DNA of 22,926 nucleotides. It comes from Bradyrhizobium sp. Lineage in GTDB: Bacteria; Pseudomonadota; Alphaproteobacteria; Rhizobiales; Xanthobacteraceae. Where the stretch lies: NCBI GenBank assembly GCA_028290305.1, contig JAQGKC010000170.1, positions 1 to 22,926 on the forward strand, in the 5' to 3' direction. Both the position numbers and the translations under genes were made by a program. How positions within the stretch are numbered: position 1 is the stretch's first letter; each line of letters opens with the position of its first letter. The notes under the pieces are model-generated. The model was not told where the DNA came from, did no database searches, and saw only the letters and a program-made list of their open reading frames with translations. Positions 8,437-16,612 of this stretch are shown one piece after another.

Positions 8437-8470
8437 CGGCGGCGGCGCTTGCGCTGCCGCTGTTTTCTTT
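8437..8470 (+). terminator. Terminator/attenuator hairpin between binding-protein gene and livH
   Basis: An 11-bp stem (8437-8447 with 8452-8462, allowing two G-U pairs) closes a four-base loop, cttg, and is followed at once by ttttcttt. This is the layout of an intrinsic terminator. It sits inside an otherwise co-directional operon, so partial read-through would set a high ratio of binding protein to permease. Confidence 0.75.
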
Positions 8471-8505
8471 CAGCCTGATGTTTTTCAGCCTCAGACAAAG
8501 TGTCC

Positions 8506-9423
8506 ATGCTGCTTGTCGTCGAACAATTCCTGAACGGTCTGCAGTTCGGGCTGCTGCTGTTTCTGCTGGCGGCGGGGCTGACGCTCGTGTTCGGCATCAT
8601 GGATCTCGTCAATCTGGCGCATGGCTCGCTCTATATGATGGGCGCCTATTTTGCCGCGACCTTCGTGGCCTGGAGCGGGAATTTCCTGATCGGCGTGCTG
8701 CTTGCGCTCGGCGCGACACTGCTGCTCGGCATCGTGCTGGAAGTCGTGGCACTGCGGCACCTCTACGGCCGCGATCATCTCGATCATGTGCTGGCGACAT
8801 TCGGGCTGATCTTGTTTTTCAATGACGCGGTGCGGCTGATCTGGGGCCCGGCAGGTCTTGCGCTGCCGCTGCCGGCATGGCTGACGGTACCGGTCGAGGT
8901 CATCCCCGGCGTGTTCTATCCGGCGTACCGGCTGGCGATCATCGTGGTCGCGCTCGCCGTCGCTTTGATGCTCTACGTCGTGGTGATGCGAACCCGCATC
9001 GGCATGCTGATCCGCGCCGGCGCGTCGAACCGGGAAATGATCGGCGCGCTCGGCATCAATATCAAGCTGCTCTACACCCTGGTGTTCGGGCTTGGCGCCG
9101 CGCTTGCCGGTCTCGCCGGGCTGATGCAGGCGCCGATTTTGACGGTCCAGATCGGGATGGGCGAGAACATCCTCATCCTTGCCTTCGTCATCATCGTGAT
9201 CGGAGGGATCGGCTCGATCCGCGGTGCGTTCCTGGCCGCGATCTTCGTCGGGATGATCGACACCTTGGGCCGAGCGTTCCTGCCCGACCTGTTGCGCAAG
9301 GTCCTGAGTTCGGCCGCCGCGTCGACCGCAGCGCCCGCGCTCTCCTCGATGTTGATCTATATGCTGATGGCGATCGTGCTGGTGGTTCGGCCGGAGGGGC
9401 TGTTCCCGGCCAACCGGCGATGA
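8506..9423 (+). CDS. livH: Liv-type ABC transporter permease, LivH family
   Basis: This inner-membrane permease of about 305 residues forms half of the channel with the downstream LivM. Its start is typical of LivH: LLVVEQFLNGLQFGLLLFLL, then GLTLVFGIMDLVNLAHGSLYMMGAY. About eight hydrophobic segments follow, and the cytoplasmic coupling loop RAGASNREMIGALGINIKLL is present. The carboxyl end VLVVRPEGLFPANRR matches the family. An in-frame GTG at 8500 is possible; I prefer the ATG at 8506 because an AAAG lies five bases before it. The stop overlaps the livM start as ATGA, so the two are translationally coupled. Which amino or aromatic acid it carries is not visible. Confidence 0.92.
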   Translation: MLLVVEQFLNGLQFGLLLFLLAAGLTLVFGIMDLVNLAHGSLYMMGAYFAATFVAWSGNFLIGVLLALGATLLLGIVLEVVALRHLYGRDHLDHVLATFGLILFFNDAVRLIWGPAGLALPLPAWLTVPVEVIPGVFYPAYRLAIIVVALAVALMLYVVVMRTRIGMLIRAGASNREMIGALGINIKLLYTLVFGLGAALAGLAGLMQAPILTVQIGMGENILILAFVIIVIGGIGSIRGAFLAAIFVGMIDTLGRAFLPDLLRKVLSSAAASTAAPALSSMLIYMLMAIVLVVRPEGLFPANRR

Positions 9424-10367
9424 CCGCTTCGATCAACGTTCGCAATGTCATCGCGGCGCTGGTCGTCGCCGGCCTGCTGTTGCTTCCGCTCTATTCGTCG
9501 ATCAGCGGCAATGTCTTCGTGCTGACGCTGTTCACCCGCATCGTCATCTTCGCGCTGGCGGCGGCGAGCCTCAATCTCATCATGGGCTATGGCGGGATGA
9601 TGAGCTTCGGTCACGCCGCGTATCTCGGGATCGGCGGATATGCGGTCGGTATTCTCGCCTTTGAGGGCATTGGCTCGGGTTTCATTCAGTGGCCGGTGGC
9701 GCTGGCGGCGTCGGCGCTGTTTGCGCTCGTGATCGGCGCGCTCTCGCTCCGCACCCGGGGCGTCTATTTCATCATGATCACGCTCGCTTTCGCGCAGATG
9801 GCGTATTACGTCGCCTCCGGGCTTGCCCGCTATGGCGGCGACGATGGGCTGACGATCTACAAGCGCAGCGATTTCGCCGGCCTGATCAACCTGTCCAGCC
9901 GCGTGCCCTTTTATTATCTCTGCCTCGGCTGCCTGTTCGGCGTGATCTACCTGATCTGGCGCATCGTCAATTCGCGCTTCGGCCTTGTGGTTCAGGGCCT
10001 GCGCTCCAACGAAGCCCGCATGCAGGCCATCGGGTTTCCCGCCACGCGCTACCGGCTGGTTTGCTTTGTCATCGCCGGCACCCTGTGCGGTCTGGCCGGA
10101 GCGCTGCTCGCCAACAATACCGACTTCGTCAGTCCGGCCGTGATGTACTGGACCCGTTCCGGCGATCTCATGGTCATGGTCATTCTTGGCGGCATGGGCA
10201 CGCTGTTCGGCCCGGTGATCGGCGCGATCGTTTATCTCTTGCTGGAAGAGTTCTTGTCGCAACTGACGGAATACTGGGCGCTGATCATGGGCCCGTTGCT
10301 GCTCTTGATCGTGCTGTTCGGACGCGGCGGCATCATGGGACTGCTCGGGAGGCTTGGCCGTGGCTGA
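9420..10367 (+). CDS. livM: Liv-type ABC transporter permease, LivM family
   Basis: The 315-residue second permease of the importer has about nine or ten hydrophobic helices. The LivM hallmarks are clear: LNLIMGYGGMMSFGHAAYLGIGGYA near the start, LRTRGVYFIMITLAFAQMAYY in the middle, and the coupling loop GLRSNEARMQAIGFPATRYR. The C-terminal block GGMGTLFGPVIGAIVYLLLEE is also typical. The start is the ATG at 9420, which overlaps the livH stop by four bases. The same frame is open upstream, but that stretch translates to charged, arginine-rich sequence and is only the antiphase of livH. The 3' end overlaps the livG start by eight bases. Confidence 0.93.
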   Translation: MTASINVRNVIAALVVAGLLLLPLYSSISGNVFVLTLFTRIVIFALAAASLNLIMGYGGMMSFGHAAYLGIGGYAVGILAFEGIGSGFIQWPVALAASALFALVIGALSLRTRGVYFIMITLAFAQMAYYVASGLARYGGDDGLTIYKRSDFAGLINLSSRVPFYYLCLGCLFGVIYLIWRIVNSRFGLVVQGLRSNEARMQAIGFPATRYRLVCFVIAGTLCGLAGALLANNTDFVSPAVMYWTRSGDLMVMVILGGMGTLFGPVIGAIVYLLLEEFLSQLTEYWALIMGPLLLLIVLFGRGGIMGLLGRLGRG

Positions 10368-11127
10368 TCCCTTGCTTCGCGTTGAAAATCTGGTCCGGCG
10401 GTTTGGCGGGATAGCCGCGACGGACAACCTCTCGCTTGAGGTTGCCAAGGGAGAATTGCACGCGATCATCGGGCCGAACGGCGCCGGCAAGACCACGCTG
10501 ATCAGCCAGCTCACCGGACAACTGCTTCCGGATTCCGGCATCATCCGTTTTGCCGGCCGGGACATCACCCGCCTGCCGGCCTATCGCCGCAGCGCGCTCG
10601 GACTGGCGCGCTCGTTCCAGATCACGTCGCTGCTGCCGGATTTCACGGCATCGGACAATGTCGCGCTGGCGGCGCAGGCCCATGACGGACACTCTTTCTA
10701 CTTCTGGGGCAATGCCCGCAAGGAAAGCCACCTCCGCGAAGCGGCGCGCTCCGCGCTCGCCAGAGTCGGGCTCGAGCATCGCGCCGACGTCGTCGTATCG
10801 AAATTGAGCCATGGCGAGCAACGCGAACTCGAACTGGCCGTTGCGCTCGCCACCAAGCCGCAACTGCTGCTGCTCGACGAACCGATGGCAGGACTTGGCA
10901 TCACGGAATCCGCGCGCATGGTGAAGCTGCTGCAGGAATTGCGGCGCGAAGTCACCATCGTGCTGGTCGAGCATGACATGGACGCGGTGTTCGCGCTTGC
11001 CGACCGCATCACCGTTCTCGTCTATGGACGTGTCATCGCGTCCGATGTGCCGGCGGCGATCCGGGGCAATGAAGAGGTCCGGCGCGCCTATCTCGGCGAT
11101 CAGCATGCGGTGACCCGTCATGGCTGA
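10360..11127 (+). CDS. livG: Liv-type ABC transporter ATP-binding protein, LivG family
   Basis: The 255-residue ATPase powers import as a dimer with LivF. Walker A is GPNGAGKTT at 38-46, the ABC signature is LSHGE at 148-152, Walker B is LLLLDEP at about 168-174, and the switch histidine is in VEHDMD. The region SFQITSLLPDFTASDNV is the Q-loop with the LivG-type 'F-x-x-L-T' pattern. The C-terminal end, EEVRRAYLGD, is the standard LivG tail. I chose the GTG at 10360 because GGGAGG lies seven bases upstream, inside the end of livM; the in-frame TTG at 10354 would sit too close to that site. It overlaps livF by eight bases. Confidence 0.93.
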   Translation: MADPLLRVENLVRRFGGIAATDNLSLEVAKGELHAIIGPNGAGKTTLISQLTGQLLPDSGIIRFAGRDITRLPAYRRSALGLARSFQITSLLPDFTASDNVALAAQAHDGHSFYFWGNARKESHLREAARSALARVGLEHRADVVVSKLSHGEQRELELAVALATKPQLLLLDEPMAGLGITESARMVKLLQELRREVTIVLVEHDMDAVFALADRITVLVYGRVIASDVPAAIRGNEEVRRAYLGDQHAVTRHG

Positions 11128-11839
11128 CGCAACTCCCTTGCTTGAAATCGATGAGATCGAGACCTGCTACGGCTTGAGCCAGGTGCTGTTCGGGATGTCG
11201 CTGCTGGTCCGGACCGGCGAGATGGTGGCCCTGATGGGCCGCAACGGCATGGGAAAAACCACGACCATCCGGTCCATCATGGGGCTGACGCCGGCGCGCG
11301 CCGGCGCGATCCGTTTCGCTGGACAGGAGGTTCGCAAGCTTGCCTCATTCCGCATCGCCCAATTGGGCATAGGCCTGGTCCCCGAGGGGCGTCAGATATT
11401 TCCCAACCTGACGGTGCGCGAGAATCTCGTCGCCGCATCCGGCAATCGTCTCGGGTCACCCGATCCGTGGACCATCGAAAAGATCCATGCGCTGTTTCCG
11501 CGACTGGCCGAGCGCGGCAACAATATGGGCGGCACGCTGTCAGGCGGCGAGCAGCAGATGCTGGCGATCGGCCGTGCGCTGATGACCAATCCGCGTCTGT
11601 TGATTCTGGACGAGGCCACCGAAGGCCTCGCGCCGCTGATCCGCGATGAAATCTGGAATTGCCTGTCGATGCTAAAAGCGCAGGGCCAATCGGTGCTGGT
11701 GATCGACAAGAATGTCGGGAATCTCACCCGCATCGCCGACCGGCACTACATCATCGAGCGCGGCCGCGCAGTGTGGAGCGGCACGTCGGAAGAATTGATC
11801 GCGGAGCCTGATCTGCAGCATAGGTATCTCGGCATTTGA
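11120..11839 (+). CDS. livF: Liv-type ABC transporter ATP-binding protein, LivF family
   Basis: The 239-residue ATPase is the partner of LivG. Walker A is GRNGMGKTT at 40-48, LSGGEQQML is the ABC signature near 140, and Walker B is LLILDEATEGLAP near 160. The segment GIGLVPEGRQIFPNLTVREN is the LivF-type Q-loop. The switch residue is in LVIDKNVGNL: where most LivF proteins have EQN, this one reads DKN, a replacement worth noting although variants occur in this subfamily. The protein ends HRYLGI, as LivF proteins do. It is the last gene of the operon and overlaps livG. Confidence 0.92.
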   Translation: MADATPLLEIDEIETCYGLSQVLFGMSLLVRTGEMVALMGRNGMGKTTTIRSIMGLTPARAGAIRFAGQEVRKLASFRIAQLGIGLVPEGRQIFPNLTVRENLVAASGNRLGSPDPWTIEKIHALFPRLAERGNNMGGTLSGGEQQMLAIGRALMTNPRLLILDEATEGLAPLIRDEIWNCLSMLKAQGQSVLVIDKNVGNLTRIADRHYIIERGRAVWSGTSEELIAEPDLQHRYLGI

Positions 11840-12288
11840 TGCCGTCCGTAATGCAGACGGTCGTACGCGGATCGTCGCTGCATGCTCAATCACCAATACC
11901 TTTGCCGCCATCTTGAACTTCGTTTGCACTTGTTCTGAGCATCGGTGCGCTGCTCACTTCCAAGTGAATCTCGTGATGCTTTTCTCGCCGCTGCTTTGCC
12001 TAATCATTCCCCACGCTCAATGAGCAGCGCATTACTCTTCCATAAAGAAAAATGAAATACGTACTTTGGCGCCCGGTCATGGGTGAAATCGCCAATATCG
12101 TATGCCTGTCGTTCGCTTGACACTCTTGTCCACGAACTTTGAGTGAGTGGCATAAGCGCGTGCCTGACGGTGGGTGTCGTCACGACAACATTCCTCAATC
12201 TGTTCAGGCAGCTCGGAAGCTGGATGTCCATTTCAGTCGATCGAGATTGGTATCTGCGATGTTAAATATTGACAGAGGGGGAAAATAA
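11840..12288 (+). other. 449-bp gene-free region upstream of the PotABCD-like operon
   Basis: I see no real gene; a 75-codon minus-strand frame (12004-12231) has no family likeness. The DNA is richer in A+T than its flanks, as expected for a regulatory region. A weak stem ccgtc/gacgg (11842-11860) follows livF without a T run. Two small perfect inverted repeats, TCACTT-cc-AAGTGA (11954-11967) and GCTCA-a-TGAGC (12015-12025), could be operators. A consensus -35 TTGACA occurs at 12117-12122, with no convincing -10 at the right distance. GAGGGGG before 12289 is the ribosome site of the next gene. Confidence 0.45.
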
Positions 12289-13626
12289 ATGACCGCCAAA
12301 AACAACGGCGACACGGGCAAATCCGCCAAAACCATCAACAAGGGCATCAACCGGCGGTCATTTCTGAGGGCGGGCGCAGCGGTTGCGGGAGCGGCCGTGG
12401 GAGCCGACGCCATCACCGGTTTTCCCACGATCTGGGCACAGGAGATCAAGGACATCGAATTGCGCCATGTCGGAGTGTCTTACTCCGTCGTGAAAGCTAT
12501 TGGCGATCAGGCGGCCAAGGACCTTGGTTTCAAGGTAACGATGCAGAACCTCGATACCTCTGCCGCGATCAATCGCTTCATCACGCAGCCGAACAGCGTC
12601 GACATCGCGGACCTGGAAGGTTGGCAAGCCAAGCTTGCGGCCAAGCGCGGGGTGATCCAGGGCATCGAGGCCAAGAAGATCGCGGAGTTCAACAATTTCC
12701 TTCCGATCTTCACAAAGGGCGAACTAGATGGCCACAAGATTCCGCGCCAGGGAATCTCGCCTTACGAGGCGCTCTACATTGAAAAGCACGATTCCACTGA
12801 ATTGCACGATGGCGTCACGGATTGGCTGACCAACGTTCCGCAGGTCTACAACGCGGACTCGATCGGCTACCGTCCGGATCTGGTGGGGCATACTGTTACG
12901 GAATGGAAGGATCTCATCGATCCCAAGTTCAAGGGGAAGGCTGCGATCCTCGACGTGCCGGCGATCGGTATCATGGACGCCGCGCTGTGCTTTGAGAGCG
13001 CCGGGCTGATCACCTACGGCAACAAAGGCAACATGACGAAGAAGGAGATCGACTTCACCTGCGACAAGCTGATCGAACTGAAGAAGTCCGGTCAATTCCG
13101 CGCCACCTGGACCACGTTCGATCAGTCGGTGCAGTTGATGGCGGCCGGAGAAGTGGTGATACAGTCGATGTGGTCGCCGGCCGTCGCTGCAGTTCGGGTC
13201 AAGCAGATTCCTTGCGTTTATGCTCCGGTAAACATGAAGGACGGCAAGGAGGGCTATCGCGGCTGGTGCAACGGCATGGGCCTGATGAAGCATCTGACCG
13301 GCAAGAAGCTCGATGCCGCCTACGAATACATGAACTGGTACATGTCCGGCTGGCAGGGCGCGTTCGTAAGCCGCTACGGCTACTACAGCCCAGTGCCTTC
13401 GACCGCGAAGAAATTTATGACGCCGGCCGAATACACGTTCTGGTACGAGGGAAAACCGGCTCCCGAGCCCGTTACCGATCCCTACGGTGTCCCGATGGAG
13501 GTGGCCGGCACAGTCCGTGACGGCGGGTCGTTTGTCGAACGCGTCACCAATATCTCATGCTGGAACACGTTGATGGATGAGGCGGCCTACATGAACAAGC
13601 GCTGGAACGACTTCAAGGTCGCTTGA
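12289..13626 (+). CDS. Tat-exported ABC transporter substrate-binding protein, spermidine/putrescine (PotD)-like
   Basis: The 445-residue protein is the substrate-capturing part of the importer encoded by the next three genes. Its N-terminus has a twin-arginine signal, NRRSFLRAGAAVAGAAVGA with RR at 22-23, and likely cleavage near WAQ-E, so it is probably exported folded. The mature domain has the family 1 extracellular binding-protein look: VDIADLEGWQAKLAAK, then a hinge around VPQVYNADSIGYRPDLVG and TEWKDLIDPKFKGKAAILD, followed by YEYMNWYMSGWQGAFVSRYGYY. PotD-like proteins bind polyamines, opines or other amines and amino-carboxylates. The ligand cannot be deduced here. GAGGGGG lies a few bases before the ATG. 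It opens an operon running to the alpha/beta hydrolase at 17629. Confidence 0.9.
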   Translation: MTAKNNGDTGKSAKTINKGINRRSFLRAGAAVAGAAVGADAITGFPTIWAQEIKDIELRHVGVSYSVVKAIGDQAAKDLGFKVTMQNLDTSAAINRFITQPNSVDIADLEGWQAKLAAKRGVIQGIEAKKIAEFNNFLPIFTKGELDGHKIPRQGISPYEALYIEKHDSTELHDGVTDWLTNVPQVYNADSIGYRPDLVGHTVTEWKDLIDPKFKGKAAILDVPAIGIMDAALCFESAGLITYGNKGNMTKKEIDFTCDKLIELKKSGQFRATWTTFDQSVQLMAAGEVVIQSMWSPAVAAVRVKQIPCVYAPVNMKDGKEGYRGWCNGMGLMKHLTGKKLDAAYEYMNWYMSGWQGAFVSRYGYYSPVPSTAKKFMTPAEYTFWYEGKPAPEPVTDPYGVPMEVAGTVRDGGSFVERVTNISCWNTLMDEAAYMNKRWNDFKVA

Positions 13627-13701
13627 GTCCGGCTATCATCAGCAATCTGCCAGTCGGCCTTGCGCCGACCGGCGGAGTTTTGGGTTCTCCAGAGAGTATT
13701 C

Positions 13702-14565
13702 ATGACTGTTTCGAAATCGACCGTGAGCTGGCTGTATATCTCGCCGCTGATGCTCGTGCTAATTCCGTTTTTCGTGTTACCCATCCTCGTGGTGCTGGTC
13801 GCCAGCGTATTCGAAACCGACGGATTCGGCGGTCTGATCCCCACCTTCACCCTGGCGAACTACAAGACGGTTCTGACGTCGGGCCTGACCTTCAATCTCT
13901 ATTTCGAGACCGTGAAATTCACCATCCTCACCTGGTTCTTCACGTTGATCCTCGGCTTTTTCGTCGCCTATTTTCTGGTATTCCATGTACGCAACCCGTT
14001 GCTAGCGATCGGCCTCTTCCTGATCTGCACGGTGCCGTTCTGGACCTCCAACATCATCCGGATGATTTCCTGGATTCCGCTGCTGGGCAAGGAGGGCCTG
14101 ATAAACTCCGCCCTGCTGCGCCTCGGCCTGATCCGCGAGCCGCTTGAGTTCCTGCTTTACTCGGGCTTTGCGGTCGTCGTCGCCTATGTGCACCAGCTTA
14201 CGATCTTCATGATCGTTCCGATCTTCAATTCGATGGCCCGCATCGACAAGCGCGTTGTCGAGGCTGCGATCGACGCGGGTGCAAGCCGCTTCGATATCAT
14301 GCGGCTGATCATCGTGCCGCTTTCCAAAAGCGGCATCGCGCTGGGCTCGATTTTCGTGGCATCGATTGTGATGGGCGATTTCTTCGTGACCAAGGTGATG
14401 TCCGGCGGCGGCTCTGCATCGGTGGTGGGCGCTTTCTACGAGGACATTTCGGTACTGCAATATCCGGGGGCAGCGGCGAGCGCGATTATCCTCACGGTCG
14501 TGTTGCTGGTGATGGTTTCCCTGATTCTGCGTACCGTCGATATCCGAAAAGAAATCACCCGATGA
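13702..14565 (+). CDS. ABC transporter permease, PotB-like
   Basis: The 287-residue inner-membrane permease is the first of a pair. It opens with a hydrophobic segment, LYISPLMLVLIPFFVLPILVV, and has about six membrane spans. The EAA coupling loop is clear: VEAAIDAGASRFDIMRLIIV followed by PLSKSGI. TVPFWTSNIIRMISWIPLL is the characteristic PotB-type stretch before the NSALLRLGLI loop. I chose the ATG at 13702 because AGAGAG lies five bases upstream; an in-frame TTG at 13660 has no such site. The stop overlaps the next start as ATGA. It probably transports an amine- or amino-acid-like compound with its neighbours. Confidence 0.91.
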   Translation: MTVSKSTVSWLYISPLMLVLIPFFVLPILVVLVASVFETDGFGGLIPTFTLANYKTVLTSGLTFNLYFETVKFTILTWFFTLILGFFVAYFLVFHVRNPLLAIGLFLICTVPFWTSNIIRMISWIPLLGKEGLINSALLRLGLIREPLEFLLYSGFAVVVAYVHQLTIFMIVPIFNSMARIDKRVVEAAIDAGASRFDIMRLIIVPLSKSGIALGSIFVASIVMGDFFVTKVMSGGGSASVVGAFYEDISVLQYPGAAASAIILTVVLLVMVSLILRTVDIRKEITR

Positions 14566-15449
14566 GCACGGCGCCGCAGACTGTCGCGATGGCTGATGCA
14601 CGTGCGACGAAACGGGCGATCGCGCCAAGTCGCGGAGGCCGGCCATGGACCTTCTATCTGCTGGCGACACTTTTCACCTTCTACGTGATTGCGCTCTACG
14701 GCCCGATGATCTGCATCTACATCCTGTCGTTCCAGGATGTTCGAGGCGGCCTGGTTTTCCCGATGAAGGGGCTGTCGCTGCATTGGTTCGTCGATCTGTT
14801 CACGCAGGTGAGGACCGGTGACGTCAAGGGCGCGTTTGATCGCTCGATCAAACTCGCGATTGTGGTGACCGCGATCACAGTGGTGGTTTCGTTCATGGCT
14901 GCGATGGCGTTCCGCCGGCGCTTTCCGGGCGACAATATCGTGTTCGCGCTGATGATCGGCAGTCTGGTGGCGCCCGGTCTCGTGTTGGGCATCGGTGTGG
15001 GGCTTTTGTTCAATGCGATCGGCATCGACACGTCTCCCTATGGCTCAGCGCTGGGTGCGCAACTGTCCTGGACGCTGCCATTCGGCGTATTGGTGATGTT
15101 TGCCGTGATGTCGCGCTTCAATCCCGCCTGGGAAGAGGCGGCGCGCGATCTCGGCGCCTCGACCTGGCAGACCATTCGACTGGTGATCATTCCCGTGCTG
15201 GCGCCCGGTCTCGTGGCAGTCGCATTGTTTGGATTCACCCTGTCCTACGACGAGTTCGCCCGAACGCTTCAGACCGCGGGACCGCAAAACACCCTGCCAC
15301 TGGAGATCTGGAGCATGACGCTCAACGTCACGTCGCCGTCGCTTTATGCGCTGGGTACCGTGACCACGATCATCTCCTTTTTGATCATCGGGGTGGCATT
15401 GGGAACCATCGTGCTCATTCAAAAACGGCGAGGCGCTCGCGCGACCTGA
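14562..15449 (+). CDS. ABC transporter permease, PotC-like
   Basis: The 295-residue second permease starts with a basic cytoplasmic tail of about 30 residues and then a first span (FYLLATLFTFYVIALYGPMI). Landmarks are ILSFQDVRGGLVFPMKGLSLHWF, the family's first periplasmic loop, and the EAA loop EEAARDLGASTWQTIRLVII followed by PVLAPGL. SYDEFARTLQTAGPQNTLPLEIW matches the conserved PotC-type 'SFDE' region. About six spans are visible. The ATG at 14562 overlaps the stop of the preceding permease, so expression is coupled. The ATPase gene follows after 14 bp. Confidence 0.91.
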   Translation: MSTAPQTVAMADARATKRAIAPSRGGRPWTFYLLATLFTFYVIALYGPMICIYILSFQDVRGGLVFPMKGLSLHWFVDLFTQVRTGDVKGAFDRSIKLAIVVTAITVVVSFMAAMAFRRRFPGDNIVFALMIGSLVAPGLVLGIGVGLLFNAIGIDTSPYGSALGAQLSWTLPFGVLVMFAVMSRFNPAWEEAARDLGASTWQTIRLVIIPVLAPGLVAVALFGFTLSYDEFARTLQTAGPQNTLPLEIWSMTLNVTSPSLYALGTVTTIISFLIIGVALGTIVLIQKRRGARAT

Positions 15450-15463
15450 TCGGAGGCCAAACC

Positions 15464-16585
15464 ATGGCGGTTCTGCGCGGCGACATCGAGCTCGCCGGTC
15501 TTACAAAGAGGTATGACGGCGTGCATACGGTTGTGCAGGGCATCAATCTGAAGATTCCTGACGGCGCCTATTGCTGTTTTCTCGGGCCGTCCGGCTGCGG
15601 CAAGACCACGATCCTGCGCATGATCGCAGGCCATGAAGACCCGACCGATGGTGAGATTCTGATCGGGGGCGAAAACGTGGTGGGACTGCCGCCGGTCGCG
15701 CGTGGCACCGCCATGATGTTTCAATCCTACGCACTGTTTCCGCATCTGAGCGTACGGGACAATATCGCGTTCGCGTTGCGGATTCGCGGCCTGTCGAAGA
15801 CGGATCGCTACCGGCAGACTGACGCGATGATCGAAAAGGTCCGGCTGTCGGAACTTGCCGACCGGCTGCCTGCGCAACTATCCGGCGGCCAGCAGCAGCG
15901 TGTCGCGCTCGCGCGCGCCGCCATCACCGAGCCTCGGGTGCTGCTGCTGGATGAGCCGCTCTCCGCGCTCGACGAGCAATTAAGGGTACGCATGCGGCTT
16001 GAACTTCAGCGCATGCAGCGTGATCTCGGCATTACCTTCGTGCACGTCACCCACTCGCAGCTCGAGGCCATTGCACTGGCCGATATGGTCGTCGTGATGG
16101 ACCGCGGGCAAATCAAGCAGGCCGGTCCCGCGCGCGATGTCTACGCGACCCCCCGGGATCGCTATGTAGCCGAGTTTCTGGGTGGCCAGAACGTGTTCTC
16201 CGGCAGGGTGGACGACATCAAGGGCGATCTCGTGAGCTTCGCGGCGCCCCAGATGAAATATATCACAGTCCCGGTTGGTTCGGCGCGTATCAGCAAGGGC
16301 GACACGATAGACGTTGCGGTGCGACGGGACGACGTCGATTTGATCCGGCCGGGCGCGGGTCTGGCGAACGATACGTCATGGCTGTCGAGCCGGGTGCTGG
16401 CGGTCGAATATCAGGGCAACTTTGTAAAAGTCATGCTCGACGCGACCGGCACCGACGAGTTCGTCGCCTATATCCCCGAACGCGTTTTCTTCCGCGACCC
16501 TTACACGATTGGCGATGTCGTCCAGGCGACCTGGCCGAGCAACCTCGCGCGTCTGCTTGCCAAAACAACTGTCTTAACTGCGTAA
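15464..16585 (+). CDS. ABC transporter ATP-binding protein, PotA-like, with TOBE domain
   Basis: The 373-residue ATPase drives the PotBC-like channel. Walker A is GPSGCGKTT at 41-49, the Q-loop is MMFQSYALFPHLSV, the signature is LSGGQQQRVALARA at about 139-152, Walker B is VLLLDEPLSALD at 159-170, and the switch histidine is in HVTHSQLEA. Residues after about 240 (GGQNVFSGRVDDI onward) form a C-terminal TOBE-type regulatory domain, normal for PotA/MalK-like ATPases. The length is typical. It is preceded by a GGAGG-like ribosome site and is followed after 27 bp by the alpha/beta hydrolase gene. Confidence 0.93.
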   Translation: MAVLRGDIELAGLTKRYDGVHTVVQGINLKIPDGAYCCFLGPSGCGKTTILRMIAGHEDPTDGEILIGGENVVGLPPVARGTAMMFQSYALFPHLSVRDNIAFALRIRGLSKTDRYRQTDAMIEKVRLSELADRLPAQLSGGQQQRVALARAAITEPRVLLLDEPLSALDEQLRVRMRLELQRMQRDLGITFVHVTHSQLEAIALADMVVVMDRGQIKQAGPARDVYATPRDRYVAEFLGGQNVFSGRVDDIKGDLVSFAAPQMKYITVPVGSARISKGDTIDVAVRRDDVDLIRPGAGLANDTSWLSSRVLAVEYQGNFVKVMLDATGTDEFVAYIPERVFFRDPYTIGDVVQATWPSNLARLLAKTTVLTA

Positions 16586-16612
16586 CTTCCAAACGAGAGA
16601 GAGGGACTGGCT

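Noticed and set aside
8877..9419. Upstream in-frame extension of the livM frame
   Set aside because: The extension is charged, arginine-rich sequence in the alternative phase of livH; the family start and ATGA overlap fix the start at 9420.
9357..10568. 403-codon minus-strand open frame opposite livM/livG
   Set aside because: It is rich in Arg, Gln, Asp and His, has no recognisable domain and lies fully antisense to two clear transporter genes; typical of high-GC shadow frames.
11842..11860. Terminator after livF (ccgtc/gacgg stem)
   Set aside because: Only five base pairs with a nine-base loop and no T run; too weak to call.
12117..12122. TTGACA as a sigma-70 promoter for the PotABCD-like operon
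   Set aside because: No acceptable -10 lies 16-18 bp downstream, so it is mentioned but not called.
12004..12231. 75-codon minus-strand frame in the gap upstream of the PotD-like gene
   Set aside because: No family likeness, no ribosome-binding site that I can see, and it lies in A+T-richer regulatory DNA.
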